64,000 bases of DNA from an uncultured Clostridia bacterium. GTDB taxonomy: Bacteria; Bacillota; Clostridia; Oscillospirales; CAG-272. The position numbers were made by a program, and so were the translations under genes. Each line of letters begins with the position of its first letter. Within the stretch, counting starts at the first letter, position 1. A model generated the notes under the pieces. That model worked only from the letters and a program-made list of their open reading frames with translations, did not search any database and was not told the DNA's origin. The DNA is taken from contig CALYAD010000053.1 in NCBI GenBank assembly GCA_944393415.1, positions 1 to 64,000 of the forward strand, written 5' to 3'. Shown here piece after piece: positions 53,564 through 62,393 of this stretch.

Positions 53564-53932
53564 TTAAAGGACTTCCGGAGCGAGTGAAAGGATCTTGGTA
53601 AATTCCTTTTCACGAAGCTCTCTTGCCACAGGACCGAATATACGTGTCCCTCTTGGTGTTTTGTCTTCTCTTATTATAACGGCCGCGTTCTCGTCGAACT
53701 TTATATACGAGCCGTCTGAGCGTCTCATCCCGCGAACCGATCTCACGATGACAGCCTTGACCACATCGCCCTTCTTTACTGTTCCGCCGGGAGCCGCTTT
53801 CTTTACGCAGGCTACTACAATATCTCCGATGTTGCCGTAGCGTCTGCCTGTACCGCCGAGTACACGGATGCACATTAATTCCTTTGCGCCCGTATTATCG
53901 GCAACTTTCATATATGACTGCTGCTGTAACAC
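53564..53932 (-). CDS. rplN: 50S ribosomal protein L14
   Basis: This 122-residue protein reads [20 protein letters not shown] at its start, then [16 protein letters not shown] and [20 protein letters not shown]. The start codon is GTG, preceded by GAGGAAACCGCACA; ATG at the eighth codon would remove the conserved QQQSY. It contacts 16S rRNA at an intersubunit bridge. Confidence 0.96.
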   Translation of the reverse strand: MLQQQSYMKVADNTGAKELMCIRVLGGTGRRYGNIGDIVVACVKKAAPGGTVKKGDVVKAVIVRSVRGMRRSDGSYIKFDENAAVIIREDKTPRGTRIFGPVARELREKEFTKILSLAPEVL

Positions 53933-53997
53933 TGTGCGGTTTCCTCCTCAATTTTATACGCATTTTGACGTATCGTCCGCTTATGACAAGCGGTAAC

Positions 53998-54255
53998 TTA
54001 TTTTGCTTTCTCGACTATTTCGACAAGACGCCATCTCTTTGTCTTTGAAAGCGGTCTGGTCTCCATAATAAGCACCTTATCGTCAACGCCGGCGGTATTG
54101 GCTTCGTCATGTGCGTGGACCTTCAGCGTACGGTGCATGACCTTTCCGTACTTCTGATGCTTAACGCTGTCCTCTATTGCCACCACGATCGTTTTATCCA
54201 TCTTTGAGCTGACAACGCGACCGACTCTGGTCTTTCTGAGATTTCTTTCTTCCAT
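53998..54255 (-). CDS. rpsQ: 30S ribosomal protein S17
   Basis: This is an 85-residue OB-fold protein with [20 protein letters not shown] and [20 protein letters not shown]. It binds 16S rRNA early. It lies between rpmC and rplN. Confidence 0.97.
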   Translation of the reverse strand: MEERNLRKTRVGRVVSSKMDKTIVVAIEDSVKHQKYGKVMHRTLKVHAHDEANTAGVDDKVLIMETRPLSKTKRWRLVEIVEKAK

Positions 54256-54272
54256 CTTCTGTTCCTCCCGCC

Positions 54273-54464
54273 TTACGCATTCTTTCCTTCATTCATCACC
54301 GTGAGAACACGCGCTATATCGCGTTTGACCTCGGTGATCTTATGAGGATTGTCAAGCTGGTTGATGGCAAGCTGGAAACGGAGGTGGAAAAGCTCGTCTT
54401 TAAGCTGATTAAGTTTATTCTGCAGCTCTTCCTCAGACAATTCTCTGAATTCTTTAGCCTTCAT
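54273..54464 (-). CDS. rpmC: 50S ribosomal protein L29
   Basis: This is a 63-residue two-helix protein: [17 protein letters not shown], then [18 protein letters not shown] and [13 protein letters not shown]. It lies at the polypeptide exit near L23 and follows rplP by three bases. Confidence 0.96.
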   Translation of the reverse strand: MKAKEFRELSEEELQNKLNQLKDELFHLRFQLAINQLDNPHKITEVKRDIARVLTVMNEGKNA

Positions 54465-54467
54465 TGC

Positions 54468-54890
54468 TTATTCCTCCTCACTCGTTTCTCTTTTTATAAA
54501 CTTACATTTTATCGGAAGCTTATGCATCGCGAGACGCATAGCCTCTTTCGCCACTTCCTCGGCTACCCCGTTCATCTCAAACAGTACTCTTCCGGGCTTT
54601 ACTACAGCCACCCAGTGGTCTACCGAGCCCTTACCTGAACCCATTCGGGTTTCAGCCGGCTTTTCTGTTATCGGCTTATCGGGGAATATCTTTATCCAGA
54701 CCTTACCTCCGCGGCGGATATATCTGGTCATCGCTATACGCGCCGCCTCTATCTGGTTGCTGGTTATCCACGCGGCCTCGAGAGCCACAAGTCCGAAATC
54801 ACCGTAAGTCAGCGTGTTTCCGCGCGTCGCCTTACCCTTAAGCCTTCCGCGGTGCACACGTCTGTATTTAGTTCTCTTAGGCATTAACAT
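54468..54890 (-). CDS. rplP: 50S ribosomal protein L16
   Basis: This is a 140-residue protein with [39 protein letters not shown] and [20 protein letters not shown]. It shapes the A site of the 50S subunit. ATG at 54890 is taken because GGAGGG lies nine bases before it and Bacillus L16 has the same MLxPKR start; ATG at 54884 is an alternative. Confidence 0.96.
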   Translation of the reverse strand: MLMPKRTKYRRVHRGRLKGKATRGNTLTYGDFGLVALEAAWITSNQIEAARIAMTRYIRRGGKVWIKIFPDKPITEKPAETRMGSGKGSVDHWVAVVKPGRVLFEMNGVAEEVAKEAMRLAMHKLPIKCKFIKRETSEEE

Positions 54891-54895
54891 AGCTC

Positions 54896-55777
54896 TCAGC
54901 CCTCCTTTTTGGGATTTGCCGCGGGCGCCGGAGCTGTCGGCACGCGTCTGCCGTCGTTTCCGTAGCGGGGTTTACCGTCACGGTCGCCGAATCTGCGGCC
55001 TCCGTTGCCTCTTCCGCCGAAGTTACCGTCTCTGCGGTCGCCTCTGCGGTCACCGTCTCTACGGTCTCTGCGGTCGCCTCTGCCGTTATTTCTGCGGTCT
55101 TTTCTTTCGCTGGTCTCGGCGCTTCTTCTCGTGCCGTTACCGGCCGAGAGGACCTCGCCCTTATATATCCATACCTTTACGCCGATCTTTCCGTATGTGG
55201 TATTGGCCTCCCAGAAGCCGTAATCGATATCGGCTCTGAGCGTCTGAAGCGGTATGGTGCCCTCGTGATAATGCTCCACGCGCGCTATTTCAGCGCCGGC
55301 AAGACGTCCCGCGCAGGAAATTTTAATTCCTCTCGCTCCGAGCTGCATGGTTCTGGAAATCGCCATTTTCATGGCGCGGCGGAACGCGATTCTGCCCTCA
55401 AGCTTCGCCGCAACGCTCTCGGCGACGAGCTGGGCGTTAAGATCGGGATTCTTTTCCTCCACGACGTTCACAAAAACCGCCTTCTCAGGGCCTACCATCT
55501 TTTCGATCTCCGCCTTTAGCTTTTCGATCTCCGAGCCTCCCTGTCCGATAATCTTACCGGGCCTTGCGCAGTGTATGAAAACTCTGACTCTGGCGCTGTC
55601 GCGCTCGATCTCGATCTTCGGGATGCCTGCCTCCTGAAGCTTGCTCTTCAGGAATTTTCTTATTTTATAATCGGAAACAAGGGTATCTCCGAATTTCTCG
55701 TCGGACTCAAACCATCTGGAATCCCAGTCTTTGATGACGCCCACACGAAGGCCGTGGGGATTTACTTTCTGACCCAT
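54896..55777 (-). CDS. rpsC: 30S ribosomal protein S3 with long Arg/Asp/Gly-rich tail
   Basis: This 293-residue protein has the KH domain [19 protein letters not shown] and the C-terminal S3 domain with [20 protein letters not shown] and [18 protein letters not shown], the normal end near residue 218. About 75 extra residues follow, rich in RRD, GDRR and RGN motifs, ending [14 protein letters not shown]. Bacterial S3 is usually about 210-235 residues. The core sits at the mRNA entry channel. Confidence 0.95.
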   Translation of the reverse strand: MGQKVNPHGLRVGVIKDWDSRWFESDEKFGDTLVSDYKIRKFLKSKLQEAGIPKIEIERDSARVRVFIHCARPGKIIGQGGSEIEKLKAEIEKMVGPEKAVFVNVVEEKNPDLNAQLVAESVAAKLEGRIAFRRAMKMAISRTMQLGARGIKISCAGRLAGAEIARVEHYHEGTIPLQTLRADIDYGFWEANTTYGKIGVKVWIYKGEVLSAGNGTRRSAETSERKDRRNNGRGDRRDRRDGDRRGDRRDGNFGGRGNGGRRFGDRDGKPRYGNDGRRVPTAPAPAANPKKEG

Positions 55778-55794
55778 TCTTTTAGCCTCCTCTT

Positions 55795-56166
55795 TTACTC
55801 AGCCACGGCGATGTCATTGCCGCTTGATCTTTCTTTCAGGGCAATCGTGACATGGCTTGTTCTCTTTAATATGCGGTCCGCGCTTCCCTTTGCTCTCGGC
55901 ATCATTCTCTTGAGTGTCGGACCGGGACAGACGTAGCATTCGGAAATATAAAGCCTTGAGGAATCCATTTCCTTGATCTCCGCGTTGGCTATAGCGCTCT
56001 TAAGCAGCTTAATGAGATATTCCGATGCAGCTTTAGGTGTATTTTTAAGGATCGCCATCGCCATATTCGCGTCCTGTCCTCTGATGAGGTCAAGAACTAT
56101 CTTAACCTTGCGCGGAGAGATCCTTGCGTGTTTTAGTATCGCTTTTGCTTCTCTGTTAGCTTCCAT
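55795..56166 (-). CDS. rplV: 50S ribosomal protein L22
   Basis: This is a 123-residue protein with [20 protein letters not shown], the exit-tunnel loop containing [20 protein letters not shown], and [12 protein letters not shown]. It lies between rpsS and rpsC. Macrolide resistance mutations map to the loop in other species; no change is claimed here. Confidence 0.97.
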   Translation of the reverse strand: MEANREAKAILKHARISPRKVKIVLDLIRGQDANMAMAILKNTPKAASEYLIKLLKSAIANAEIKEMDSSRLYISECYVCPGPTLKRMMPRAKGSADRILKRTSHVTIALKERSSGNDIAVAE

Positions 56167-56237
56167 TTCAGGTGCCTCCTTCCGGGACGTTTTTAACGCT
56201 CCGTATTTTTACTTTAGTCCGGTCTTCTATATACGGA

Positions 56238-56519
56238 TTATTTACCGTTATTGGAAGTTTTTGAACCGGCGTGACCTTTAAAGGTACGTGTAGGTGCGAA
56301 TTCTCCGAGCTTGTGTCCTACCATATCCTCCGTTATATATACCGGAACGTGCTTCCTTCCGTCATGCACCGCTATGGTATGACCTACGAACTCCGGGAAA
56401 ATGGTGGAGGCTCTTGACCAGGTCTTTATGACCTTTTTGTCACGCGCTTCGTTCATTGCGACTATACGATTGTAAAGCTTCACTTCAACGAACGGAGCTT
56501 TCTTGCAGCTTCTGCTCAT
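56238..56519 (-). CDS. rpsS: 30S ribosomal protein S19
   Basis: This is a 93-residue head protein with [18 protein letters not shown], then [19 protein letters not shown] and [16 protein letters not shown]. It lies between rplB and rplV. Confidence 0.97.
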   Translation of the reverse strand: MSRSCKKAPFVEVKLYNRIVAMNEARDKKVIKTWSRASTIFPEFVGHTIAVHDGRKHVPVYITEDMVGHKLGEFAPTRTFKGHAGSKTSNNGK

Positions 56520-56537
56520 TTACTTTGTCCTCCTGAC

Positions 56538-57371
56538 TTAATTATCGTGACGGCTCTTGACAATGAACTTGTTGGTTCTTGCCTTCTTATTGCGCGTCTT
56601 ATAACCGAGAGCGGGCTTGCCCCACGGTGTTACCGGGGACGGACGACCTACAGGCGATTTGCCCTCGCCTCCTCCGTGAGGATGATCGCAGGGGTTCATG
56701 ACCGATCCGCGTACCGTCGGACGGATACCCATATGGCGTTTCTTTCCTGCTTTACCGATCTTAACCGTGTCATGCTCGATATTGCCGACCGTACCTATGG
56801 TAGCCTGGCAGTCGAGTCTTACGAGACGGACCTCGCCGGAGGGAAGTCTTACCTGAGCCATGCCGTTCTCTTTAGCCATGAGCTGAGCGGCGGCACCCGC
56901 CGAACGGACAAGCTGTCCGCCCTTGCCGGGATAAAGCTCTATATTGTGGATCATGGTACCGACCGGGATAACCGATATCGGCATTGTGTTTCCGGGTTTT
57001 ATATCCGAGCCGGCGCCGGTATACACCGTATCGCCGTCCGTAAGACCGGAGGGAGCTATAATATAGCTCTTCACGCCGTCCTCGTACTGGATAAGCGCGA
57101 TATACGCGGTTCTGTTGGGATCGTATTCGATACCGATGACCTTTGCCGGCATATCGGTTTTTGTACGGCGGAAATCTATTATCCTGTATTTCTTTTTATT
57201 GCCGCCGCCCTGGTGACGGACGGTGATACGTCCGTAGCTGTTGCGGCCCGCGTTCTTTTTCAGAACTGTCAGAAGCGACTTTTCCGGAACGTACTTGGTG
57301 ACCTCGTCAAAGGAGGGCACGGCCATGTGTCTTCTGGCGGGCGACGTAGGGTTATACTTTTTTGTAGCCAT
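56538..57371 (-). CDS. rplB: 50S ribosomal protein L2
   Basis: This 277-residue protein of the peptidyl-transferase neighbourhood shows [60 protein letters not shown] and the conserved [20 protein letters not shown] with the functional His. Normal length. It lies between rplW and rpsS. Confidence 0.97.
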   Translation of the reverse strand: MATKKYNPTSPARRHMAVPSFDEVTKYVPEKSLLTVLKKNAGRNSYGRITVRHQGGGNKKKYRIIDFRRTKTDMPAKVIGIEYDPNRTAYIALIQYEDGVKSYIIAPSGLTDGDTVYTGAGSDIKPGNTMPISVIPVGTMIHNIELYPGKGGQLVRSAGAAAQLMAKENGMAQVRLPSGEVRLVRLDCQATIGTVGNIEHDTVKIGKAGKKRHMGIRPTVRGSVMNPCDHPHGGGEGKSPVGRPSPVTPWGKPALGYKTRNKKARTNKFIVKSRHDN

Positions 57372-57390
57372 TTCTTACTCCTCCTTTATT

Positions 57391-57684
57391 TTATCTCATA
57401 CCGTCGAAGAATTCTATCGTATCGGAATCCTCCGTAAGCTGAACTATCGCCTTTTTCCATCCGGAGGTATAGCCGCTGTGTACTCCCATTCTCTTCGGCT
57501 TCTTCTTTACCGAAATGGTGTTTACATAAGCGACCTTAACCTTGAACAGCTTTTCGACCGCGTCGGCGATCTCCGGCTTCGTGGCGCCCCTCATTACTTC
57601 AAAAACATATTTCTTATTAGCCGTCATATCCATACTCGCCTCGGTAATGATCGGCCTTACAATAATATCGTAAATCGTTTTCAC
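57391..57684 (-). CDS. rplW: 50S ribosomal protein L23
   Basis: This 97-residue protein sits at the exit tunnel and docks trigger factor and SRP. It reads TIYDIIVRPIITEASMDMTA, then KKYVFEVMRGATKPEIADAV and VNTISVKKKPKRMGVHSGY. Its start overlaps the rplD stop by four bases. Confidence 0.96.
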   Translation of the reverse strand: MKTIYDIIVRPIITEASMDMTANKKYVFEVMRGATKPEIADAVEKLFKVKVAYVNTISVKKKPKRMGVHSGYTSGWKKAIVQLTEDSDTIEFFDGMR

Positions 57685-58310
57685 TTGCCGTACACCTCCT
57701 CGATAACCGCGGACGCAGCTTTTGTCATGACAAAAGTGTTGCAGTTGAGAACATCGTAAACGTTCAGCATATTCGCCCTTACGGTTTTAACGCCCGGTAT
57801 ATTGGCGAAGCTCTTAACCACCATGTCGTCGCCTCCCTCGAGTACCACAAGGGACTTCTTACCGGCACCGACCGCCTTGAGCATATCGACCATGGTTCTG
57901 GTCCGGTAGCTCTCTGTAGTTATACTGTCGACACAGATGATCTCGTTTGCCTTGAGCTTGGAAGAAAGCGCGTTGTAAAGCGCGGCTCTTCTTGTCTTGC
58001 GGTTTATCGTGACCCTGTATTCACGGGGCTTCGGAGCAAATACAACTCCTCCGTGCGTCCACTGCGGAGAACGTGTGGAGCCCTGTCTTGCCCGTCCGGT
58101 TCCCTTCTGTCTCCAGGGCTTCTTGCCGCCGCCCGAAACCTCTGAGCGAGTGAGGGCCGACTGCGTTCCCTGTCTCTGATTGAGCAGATATGCTCTTACC
58201 GACGCGTGGAGGACTGCCCGGTTTATTTCTTCAATGCCGTATATTTTATCGGAAAGCTCTATTTCCCCGACTTCCTTACCGGCCATATCTACAACTTTTA
58301 TATTAGCCAT
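57681..58310 (-). CDS. rplD: 50S ribosomal protein L4
   Basis: This 209-residue protein has RQGTQSALTRSEVSGGGKKP, GTGRARQGSTRSPQWTHGGV and VLEGGDDMVVKSFANIPGV. In Escherichia coli L4 represses the S10 operon through its leader; whether this holds here is unknown. It lies between rplC and rplW. Confidence 0.97.
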   Translation of the reverse strand: MANIKVVDMAGKEVGEIELSDKIYGIEEINRAVLHASVRAYLLNQRQGTQSALTRSEVSGGGKKPWRQKGTGRARQGSTRSPQWTHGGVVFAPKPREYRVTINRKTRRAALYNALSSKLKANEIICVDSITTESYRTRTMVDMLKAVGAGKKSLVVLEGGDDMVVKSFANIPGVKTVRANMLNVYDVLNCNTFVMTKAASAVIEEVYGK

Positions 58311-58330
58311 CGTGTTTTTCCTCCTTCCGC

Positions 58331-58963
58331 TTACGCTTTAACGGTATCGCGTATGAAAACTATACCGCCCTTCGAGCCCGGAACGGCTCCCTTTACAGCA
58401 ATAAGATTCTTCTCCGCGTCTACCTTAACGACGTCGAGATTAAGGACCGTAACCTGCTCGTTACCGTACTGACCCGCCATTTTCTTGTTCTTGAAAACTC
58501 TTGACGGGGTGGAGTTCGGACCCATAGATCCGACCTGACGGTGTATAGGTCCCGTGCCGTGCGTCATTCTGAGAATGTGATATCCCCATCTTTTTACCGC
58601 TCCGGTATATCCGCGTCCCTTTGTTATACCTGTGATATCGACTCTTTCACCTGCCGCGAAGATATCGGCGGCGACCGTATCGCCTACATTGTATCCGGAT
58701 ATATCGTCAAGACGGAATTCCTTCAAGTGACGCTTTACGGTAAGTCCGTTCTTCTTGAAATGTCCCGCCTCGGGCTTGCTTACTCTCTTCTCTGTCGTAT
58801 CCACAAATCCGAGCTGGACCGCTTCGTAGCCGTCCGTCTCGACGGTCTTCTTCTGGGCGACCACACAGGGGCCCGCCTCTATGACTGTTACCGGGATAAC
58901 GTTTCCGTTATCGTCGAAAATCTGAGTCATTCCGATCTTCTTTCCGATTATACCTTTAACCAT
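58331..58963 (-). CDS. rplC: 50S ribosomal protein L3
   Basis: This 210-residue protein starts MVKGIIGKKIGMTQIFDDNG, with VDITGITKGRGYTGAVKRWG and THGTGPIHRQVGSMGPNSTP. ATG at 58963 follows AAAGGAATGATCACAGA; an 18-codon longer open frame is rejected. L3 helps to shape the peptidyl transferase centre. Confidence 0.97.
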   Translation of the reverse strand: MVKGIIGKKIGMTQIFDDNGNVIPVTVIEAGPCVVAQKKTVETDGYEAVQLGFVDTTEKRVSKPEAGHFKKNGLTVKRHLKEFRLDDISGYNVGDTVAADIFAAGERVDITGITKGRGYTGAVKRWGYHILRMTHGTGPIHRQVGSMGPNSTPSRVFKNKKMAGQYGNEQVTVLNLDVVKVDAEKNLIAVKGAVPGSKGGIVFIRDTVKA

Positions 58964-59127
58964 TCTGTGATCATTCCTTTCTTTCGGAGGAACGCGTTTT
59001 TTCCCCGCGCCGTACACGGTGAACCTTCCGCTTTGACCGTTTCACGGTCTTCCTCCTGTTTTTGTTATTGGTTGACGCTCACGTCAACTTGACATAAAAC
59101 GCTTTAGGATATTTTCCCCGCCGGGAC

Positions 59128-59436
59128 TCAGAGCTTGACGTCTATATCGACGCCCGCGGGAAGCTCGATATTCATAAGCGCGTCCGCAACCTTCTGGCTG
59201 GGATTGAGAATATCGATGAGTCTTTTGTGAGTTCTGTGCTCAAACTGCTCGCGGCTGTCCTTATACTTATGAACAGCTCTCAGTATCGTGATGATCTCCT
59301 TTTCCGTGGGGAGCGGGATGGGTCCCGATACCGCAGCGCCGTTCCTCTTCGCAACGTCGACTATTTTTGCCGCCGCCGCATCCGCCAGCGCGTGGTCATA
59401 GCTCTTGACTCTGACTCTGATCTTTTCGCTTGCCAT
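59128..59436 (-). CDS. rpsJ: 30S ribosomal protein S10
   Basis: This is a 102-residue protein, the canonical length, with [39 protein letters not shown] and the terminal [15 protein letters not shown]. It is the first gene of the S10-spc-alpha operon and also works with NusB in antitermination in other bacteria. Start at 59436; 12 extra open codons upstream are inside the leader. Confidence 0.97.
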   Translation of the reverse strand: MASEKIRVRVKSYDHALADAAAAKIVDVAKRNGAAVSGPIPLPTEKEIITILRAVHKYKDSREQFEHRTHKRLIDILNPSQKVADALMNIELPAGVDIDVKL

Positions 59437-59611
59437 ATTTTTTCCTCCTTTTGATATATTCGGAGCCGCCATCTTTTCACACGGAGTCGGGTGTTTCTTT
59501 TGTTTATCAGCAAAAAAATTGCGTTACGCTTTCACGCGTAACACACCTCTTCCGGAAAAAGACCGTATCACTCCGGCCTCCCCTGTCCCCCCCTTATATA
59601 ATATAGAATAT
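59437..59611 (-). ncRNA. rpsJ 5' leader with attenuator
   Basis: The region between promoter P2 and rpsJ holds an AT-rich stem at the transcript start, a GGGGGGG tract, and the intrinsic terminator at 59512-59542. This is consistent with transcription attenuation of the ribosomal operon. The segment between P1 and P2 (59641-59710) also has a possible hairpin GGTG-CGCTGA-CACC. A gene for a leader peptide was not seen. Confidence 0.55.
59512..59542 (-). terminator. intrinsic terminator in the rpsJ leader (attenuator candidate)
   Basis: On the minus strand GTTACGC-GTGAAA-GCGTAAC is followed by GCAATTTTTTT. It lies about 75 bases before the rpsJ start, downstream of both promoters, so it must be read through to express the operon. 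Confidence 0.75.
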
Positions 59612-59640
59612 ATTATATAAATAAGGAAGATAGGTGTCAG
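59612..59640 (-). promoter_or_regulatory. rpsJ promoter P2
   Basis: On the minus strand CTGACA (59635-59640) and TATAAT (59612-59617) are spaced by 17 bases. The -10 is a consensus match and the -35 differs by one base. Confidence 0.75.
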
Positions 59641-59715
59641 CGCACCCCGAAGTTACCTCGCGACAAGGAATTTTCACGAGCAATCTCCGTTGGCCGCCTC
59701 ACATTAAGCCTTTTT

Positions 59716-59744
59716 ATATTATCATACTGAAAATAAAATTGCAA
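59716..59744 (-). promoter_or_regulatory. rpsJ promoter P1
   Basis: On the minus strand TTGCAA (59739-59744) and TAATAT (59716-59721) are spaced by 17 bases, about 104 bases upstream of P2. The match to consensus is moderate. Confidence 0.55.
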
Positions 59745-59955
59745 TAGACAAATCGCAATATTTACAATTTATTAACATTATTTTTTTAGCATTATATATT
59801 CGGTTTTAAATTCATTTTTTTATATATTCAGACAAAAGTAATTTTTTTATTTCTTCTTTTTTCCTTTTTCCCATGTCTTTCCACGTCGAATTATTGCTAA
59901 TAACTTTCTTTAATGCCATAAATATGATATTTTCGTTAATTTTTGGTATACCCTC
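59745..59955. other. AT-rich divergent spacer
   Basis: Between rpsJ promoter P1 and the abrB promoter the sequence is AT-rich with long T and A runs. No gene or clear structure is seen; a short minus-strand open frame here is not supported. Confidence 0.6.
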
Positions 59956-59984
59956 TTGATTTTTTGTAGATAATATGCTATAAT
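59956..59984 (+). promoter_or_regulatory. abrB promoter
   Basis: TTGATT (59956-59961) and TATAAT (59979-59984) have a 17-base spacer. The leader is about 60 bases and includes AAAGGAG before the ATG. Confidence 0.8.
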
Positions 59985-60052
59985 ATAGTCGTAGACGTCG
60001 TAAGGCGTAAAATAATAAAAAATTATGTTTAAAAATAAAGGAGAATAAAAAA

Positions 60053-60331
60053 ATGAAAACCACAGGATTTGTGAAAAAAATCGACGAGCTCGGAAGAGTG
60101 GTTATTCCAAAGGATATCAGAAGGACACTGGACGTCGATCATAACGACTATCTTCAGTTTTACTTAGAGGGTGATTCCATAATAATGAAAAAATTCGGAG
60201 ACCGCTGCACGTTCTGCAACAGCTCCGAGAACGTTGTGGTATTTAAAAATAAGCTTATATGCCGCAATTGTCTTGAAGAGCTTAAGAACAACACCAGCAT
60301 AGACCCCTATCCGGATAACGAGTCGAACTGA
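60053..60331 (+). CDS. AbrB-family transcriptional regulator with CxxC pairs
   Basis: This 92-residue protein has an N-terminal swapped-hairpin AbrB domain: TTGFVKKIDELGRVVIPKDI, then RRTLDVDHNDYLQFYLEGD. The C-terminal half has two C-x2-C pairs, CTFC near residue 52 and CRNC near 74, possibly zinc-binding. AbrB regulators control transition-state, sporulation or stress genes. It has its own promoter and terminator. AAAGGAG precedes the ATG. Confidence 0.9.
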   Translation: MKTTGFVKKIDELGRVVIPKDIRRTLDVDHNDYLQFYLEGDSIIMKKFGDRCTFCNSSENVVVFKNKLICRNCLEELKNNTSIDPYPDNESN

Positions 60332-60385
60332 AAAGCGCTGTACCGCGTTACTGAATAGTATACATAGAAAACTGAACTCAAAGCA

Positions 60386-60420
60386 AGAAGACCGCCTCAA
60401 ACGAGACGGTCTTCTTTGTT
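60386..60420 (+). terminator. abrB terminator
   Basis: AGAAGACCG and CGGTCTTCT pair around a 12-base loop, followed by TTGTTTTTG. It lies about 55 bases after the abrB stop. Confidence 0.85.
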
Positions 60421-60562
60421 TTTGCTCTCGCGACGGCAGTTTTTTAGGATACTTACAAACAGTACGGTAAGCTATAAAATTATATTTTGCCTTATTTTCG
60501 CGACGCCGACGATAAAAACTCGCCAAAAATAATAATTTTTTCTTTTTTTGTAACAAAAGCAC

Positions 60563-60591
60563 TTGCATTTTGTAAATTATAATGCTATAAT
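60563..60591 (+). promoter_or_regulatory. promoter of the repeat-bearing anchored protein
   Basis: TTGCAT (60563-60568) and TATAAT (60586-60591) are spaced by 17 bases. The leader of about 68 bases has AGCCGGACC and AAAGGATTGG before the start. Confidence 0.75.
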
Positions 60592-60665
60592 ATACTCATA
60601 TTATTACTTTGTAGGTCAAATAAGGCGAGATCCAGCCGGACCTCATGAAAGGATTGGAGATAACC

Positions 60666-62261
60666 ATGAAAAAATCAAAAAGTTTTTTAACTGCGACATT
60701 GGTATCCGCGACTATCCTGTCAGCTTTTGCGTTACCGAGCTTTGCGAGCAACGGCAGCGCCTCCTCGAAAGAAATATCTGACTACATACCGCATATAATT
60801 ATCGGCTCTTTAGTAGTTATAGCGGCGGCGATAGCCGCGATAGTCGCGGTACGCTACAATAAGGCGAAAAAAGCCGAAGAAGAAGCAAAGGCGCAAGGTC
60901 TTGCTTCCACTAAGACTCAGGATCCTAATGTCGTGACCGACGATCCTTTCAAAACAGCTCCCGATCAGGGCAGTATAAATGATAAGCCTTCCTCCGAAGA
61001 CGCTGCCGCAAAGACTATTGAGGAACCGACGATTGCGGAATCGTCGGAAACGGCTGAAGCCGACGAGACTGACAAGATCGAAGAACCGGCCAAGACCGAG
61101 ACGCCCGACGGCGATGAAAACCCTGAACCTATCGCGGAAGCTCCCGCCGAAGCATCCGAGCATGTAACGGAAGAAGCCGTCCCCACCGAAGAGCCGACCG
61201 AAAACGGACAAGCCCCGGAATCTACCAATTCTACCGCAAAGACTATTGAGGAACCGCCGATTGCGGAATCGCCGGAAACGGCTGAAGCCACCGAGACTGA
61301 CAAGACCGAAGAACCGGCCAAGACCGAGACGCCCGACGGCGATGAAAACCCTGAACCTATCGCGGAAGCTCCCGCCGAAGCATCCGAGCCTGTAACGGAA
61401 GAAGCCGTCCCCACCGAAGAGCCGACCGAAAACGGACAAGCCCCGGAACCGACTGAGTCTACCGCACAAACTCTTGAGAAACCGCCGATTACGGAATCGC
61501 CGGAAAAAGCTTCCGCTGCTGAAACTAAGACAGACGACTTAAAGCCCGGAGAGTTCAGAGACCCTGAGACCGGATGTATATATACATATAACGCGGAAGG
61601 TCTTCCCGTAGCTCCGGACGGAATGGTTATCCGTTACAAATGGAGCTTCCTCGGACGTCTGATCAGCGCTGACAATACCGTTAAGTACCGTTACATGACG
61701 CTTCGCCGCGTGTTTCTTTCATATAAAAAAGTGCGGTCAAACGTCAGCTGGAATTTTGACAGCTACTTCTACGGAAGAAAATGTCTCGCTAAAATCAAGG
61801 TAAGAGGCAAAAACCTTGTGGTATATTTCAATATCGCGCCCGAAACAATGGAGGGTACAAAGTATCTCGGCAAGGACGTCTCCTCTGTCTCGAGATATAA
61901 AACCGTTCCGTTCGCTTACCAGATTAACGGCGAAAGGAAGCTGCATTACGCAATAGAGCTTATCAGACAGCTGCTTGATGGCGTTGAATCGGAAGAGCCT
62001 GATTTCATCACTCCCGGACAGGCTCAGTACGCCATACCTTATGAGGAGTTCGGAGACCTCTTCCGCAAGGGTTATATTAAAATCAACAGCTTCCTTGCCG
62101 TAGACCGCTCGACCGTAGTCCCCGCTGACGATGACGACGACGAGCCGCTTTCCGAAGAAGCCGAAGAGGATGTTTCAAACGATGCTGATACACCCGCCAC
62201 GACTGAAGACGTAATCCCGATAGAACCGGAAGCCTTCAACTTCACTCCGCCTAAAAAATAA
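60666..62261 (+). CDS. membrane-anchored acidic repeat protein with conserved C-terminal clostridial domain
   Basis: This 531-residue protein has a signal peptide (KKSKSFLTATL to LPSFAS, about 1-28), a second hydrophobic helix at about 42-64, then a long acidic Glu/Pro/Thr-rich part with two near-identical 76-residue repeats (from AKTIEEP...). The C-terminal domain (about 290-460) includes LSYKKVRSNVSWNFDSYFYG, RKCLAKIKVRGKNLVVYFNI and TVPFAYQINGERKLHYAIEL. I recognise this pattern as a recurring uncharacterised clostridial domain. Topology is predicted as N-out, with repeats and domain in the cytoplasm. Function is unknown. ATG at 60666 follows AAAGGATTGGAG; an earlier in-frame ATG overlaps it. 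Confidence 0.82.
   Translation: MKKSKSFLTATLVSATILSAFALPSFASNGSASSKEISDYIPHIIIGSLVVIAAAIAAIVAVRYNKAKKAEEEAKAQGLASTKTQDPNVVTDDPFKTAPDQGSINDKPSSEDAAAKTIEEPTIAESSETAEADETDKIEEPAKTETPDGDENPEPIAEAPAEASEHVTEEAVPTEEPTENGQAPESTNSTAKTIEEPPIAESPETAEATETDKTEEPAKTETPDGDENPEPIAEAPAEASEPVTEEAVPTEEPTENGQAPEPTESTAQTLEKPPITESPEKASAAETKTDDLKPGEFRDPETGCIYTYNAEGLPVAPDGMVIRYKWSFLGRLISADNTVKYRYMTLRRVFLSYKKVRSNVSWNFDSYFYGRKCLAKIKVRGKNLVVYFNIAPETMEGTKYLGKDVSSVSRYKTVPFAYQINGERKLHYAIELIRQLLDGVESEEPDFITPGQAQYAIPYEEFGDLFRKGYIKINSFLAVDRSTVVPADDDDDEPLSEEAEEDVSNDADTPATTEDVIPIEPEAFNFTPPKK
61008..61463 (+). repeat. two tandem 228-bp coding repeats (plus a partial third)
   Basis: Units 61008-61235 and 61236-61463 differ at about 11 positions by my reading, with a fragment from 61464 on. 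The phase is exactly 76 codons. Differences cluster at the ends, and the centre is identical, which suggests recent duplication or gene conversion. Confidence 0.9.
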
Positions 62262-62393
62262 TCTAAAATACAATATTGAATCTTTCTCAAACTTTTCAGA
62301 GAAGTTTTTGAATGGGATAAAAAGTGGGGAACTTTTTTCAAAAAGTTCCTCCTTTTTTCTCAGGAACCCTTTTTGAAAAAAAGTGTTCCTTAA
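62262..62393 (+). terminator. double hairpin after the anchored protein gene
   Basis: GGGGAACTTTTTT/AAAAAGTTCCTCC with a T run (62326-62358) and AGGAACCCTTTTT/AAAAAGTGTTCCT (62362-62390) lie after AGTTTTTGAATGGG. They are members of the gene-end hairpin family. Confidence 0.75.

Noticed and set aside
56547-57437. 296-residue plus-strand open frame
   Set aside because: It is antisense to rplB, which is certain. No domain or start signal was found.
59812-60063. 83-residue minus-strand open frame
   Set aside because: It overlaps the abrB promoter and start, is AT-rich, and has no ribosome site.
60810-61469. 219-residue Gly/Arg/Phe-rich minus-strand open frame
   Set aside because: It is the complement of the acidic repeats of the anchored protein; the repetitive look comes from the coding repeats.
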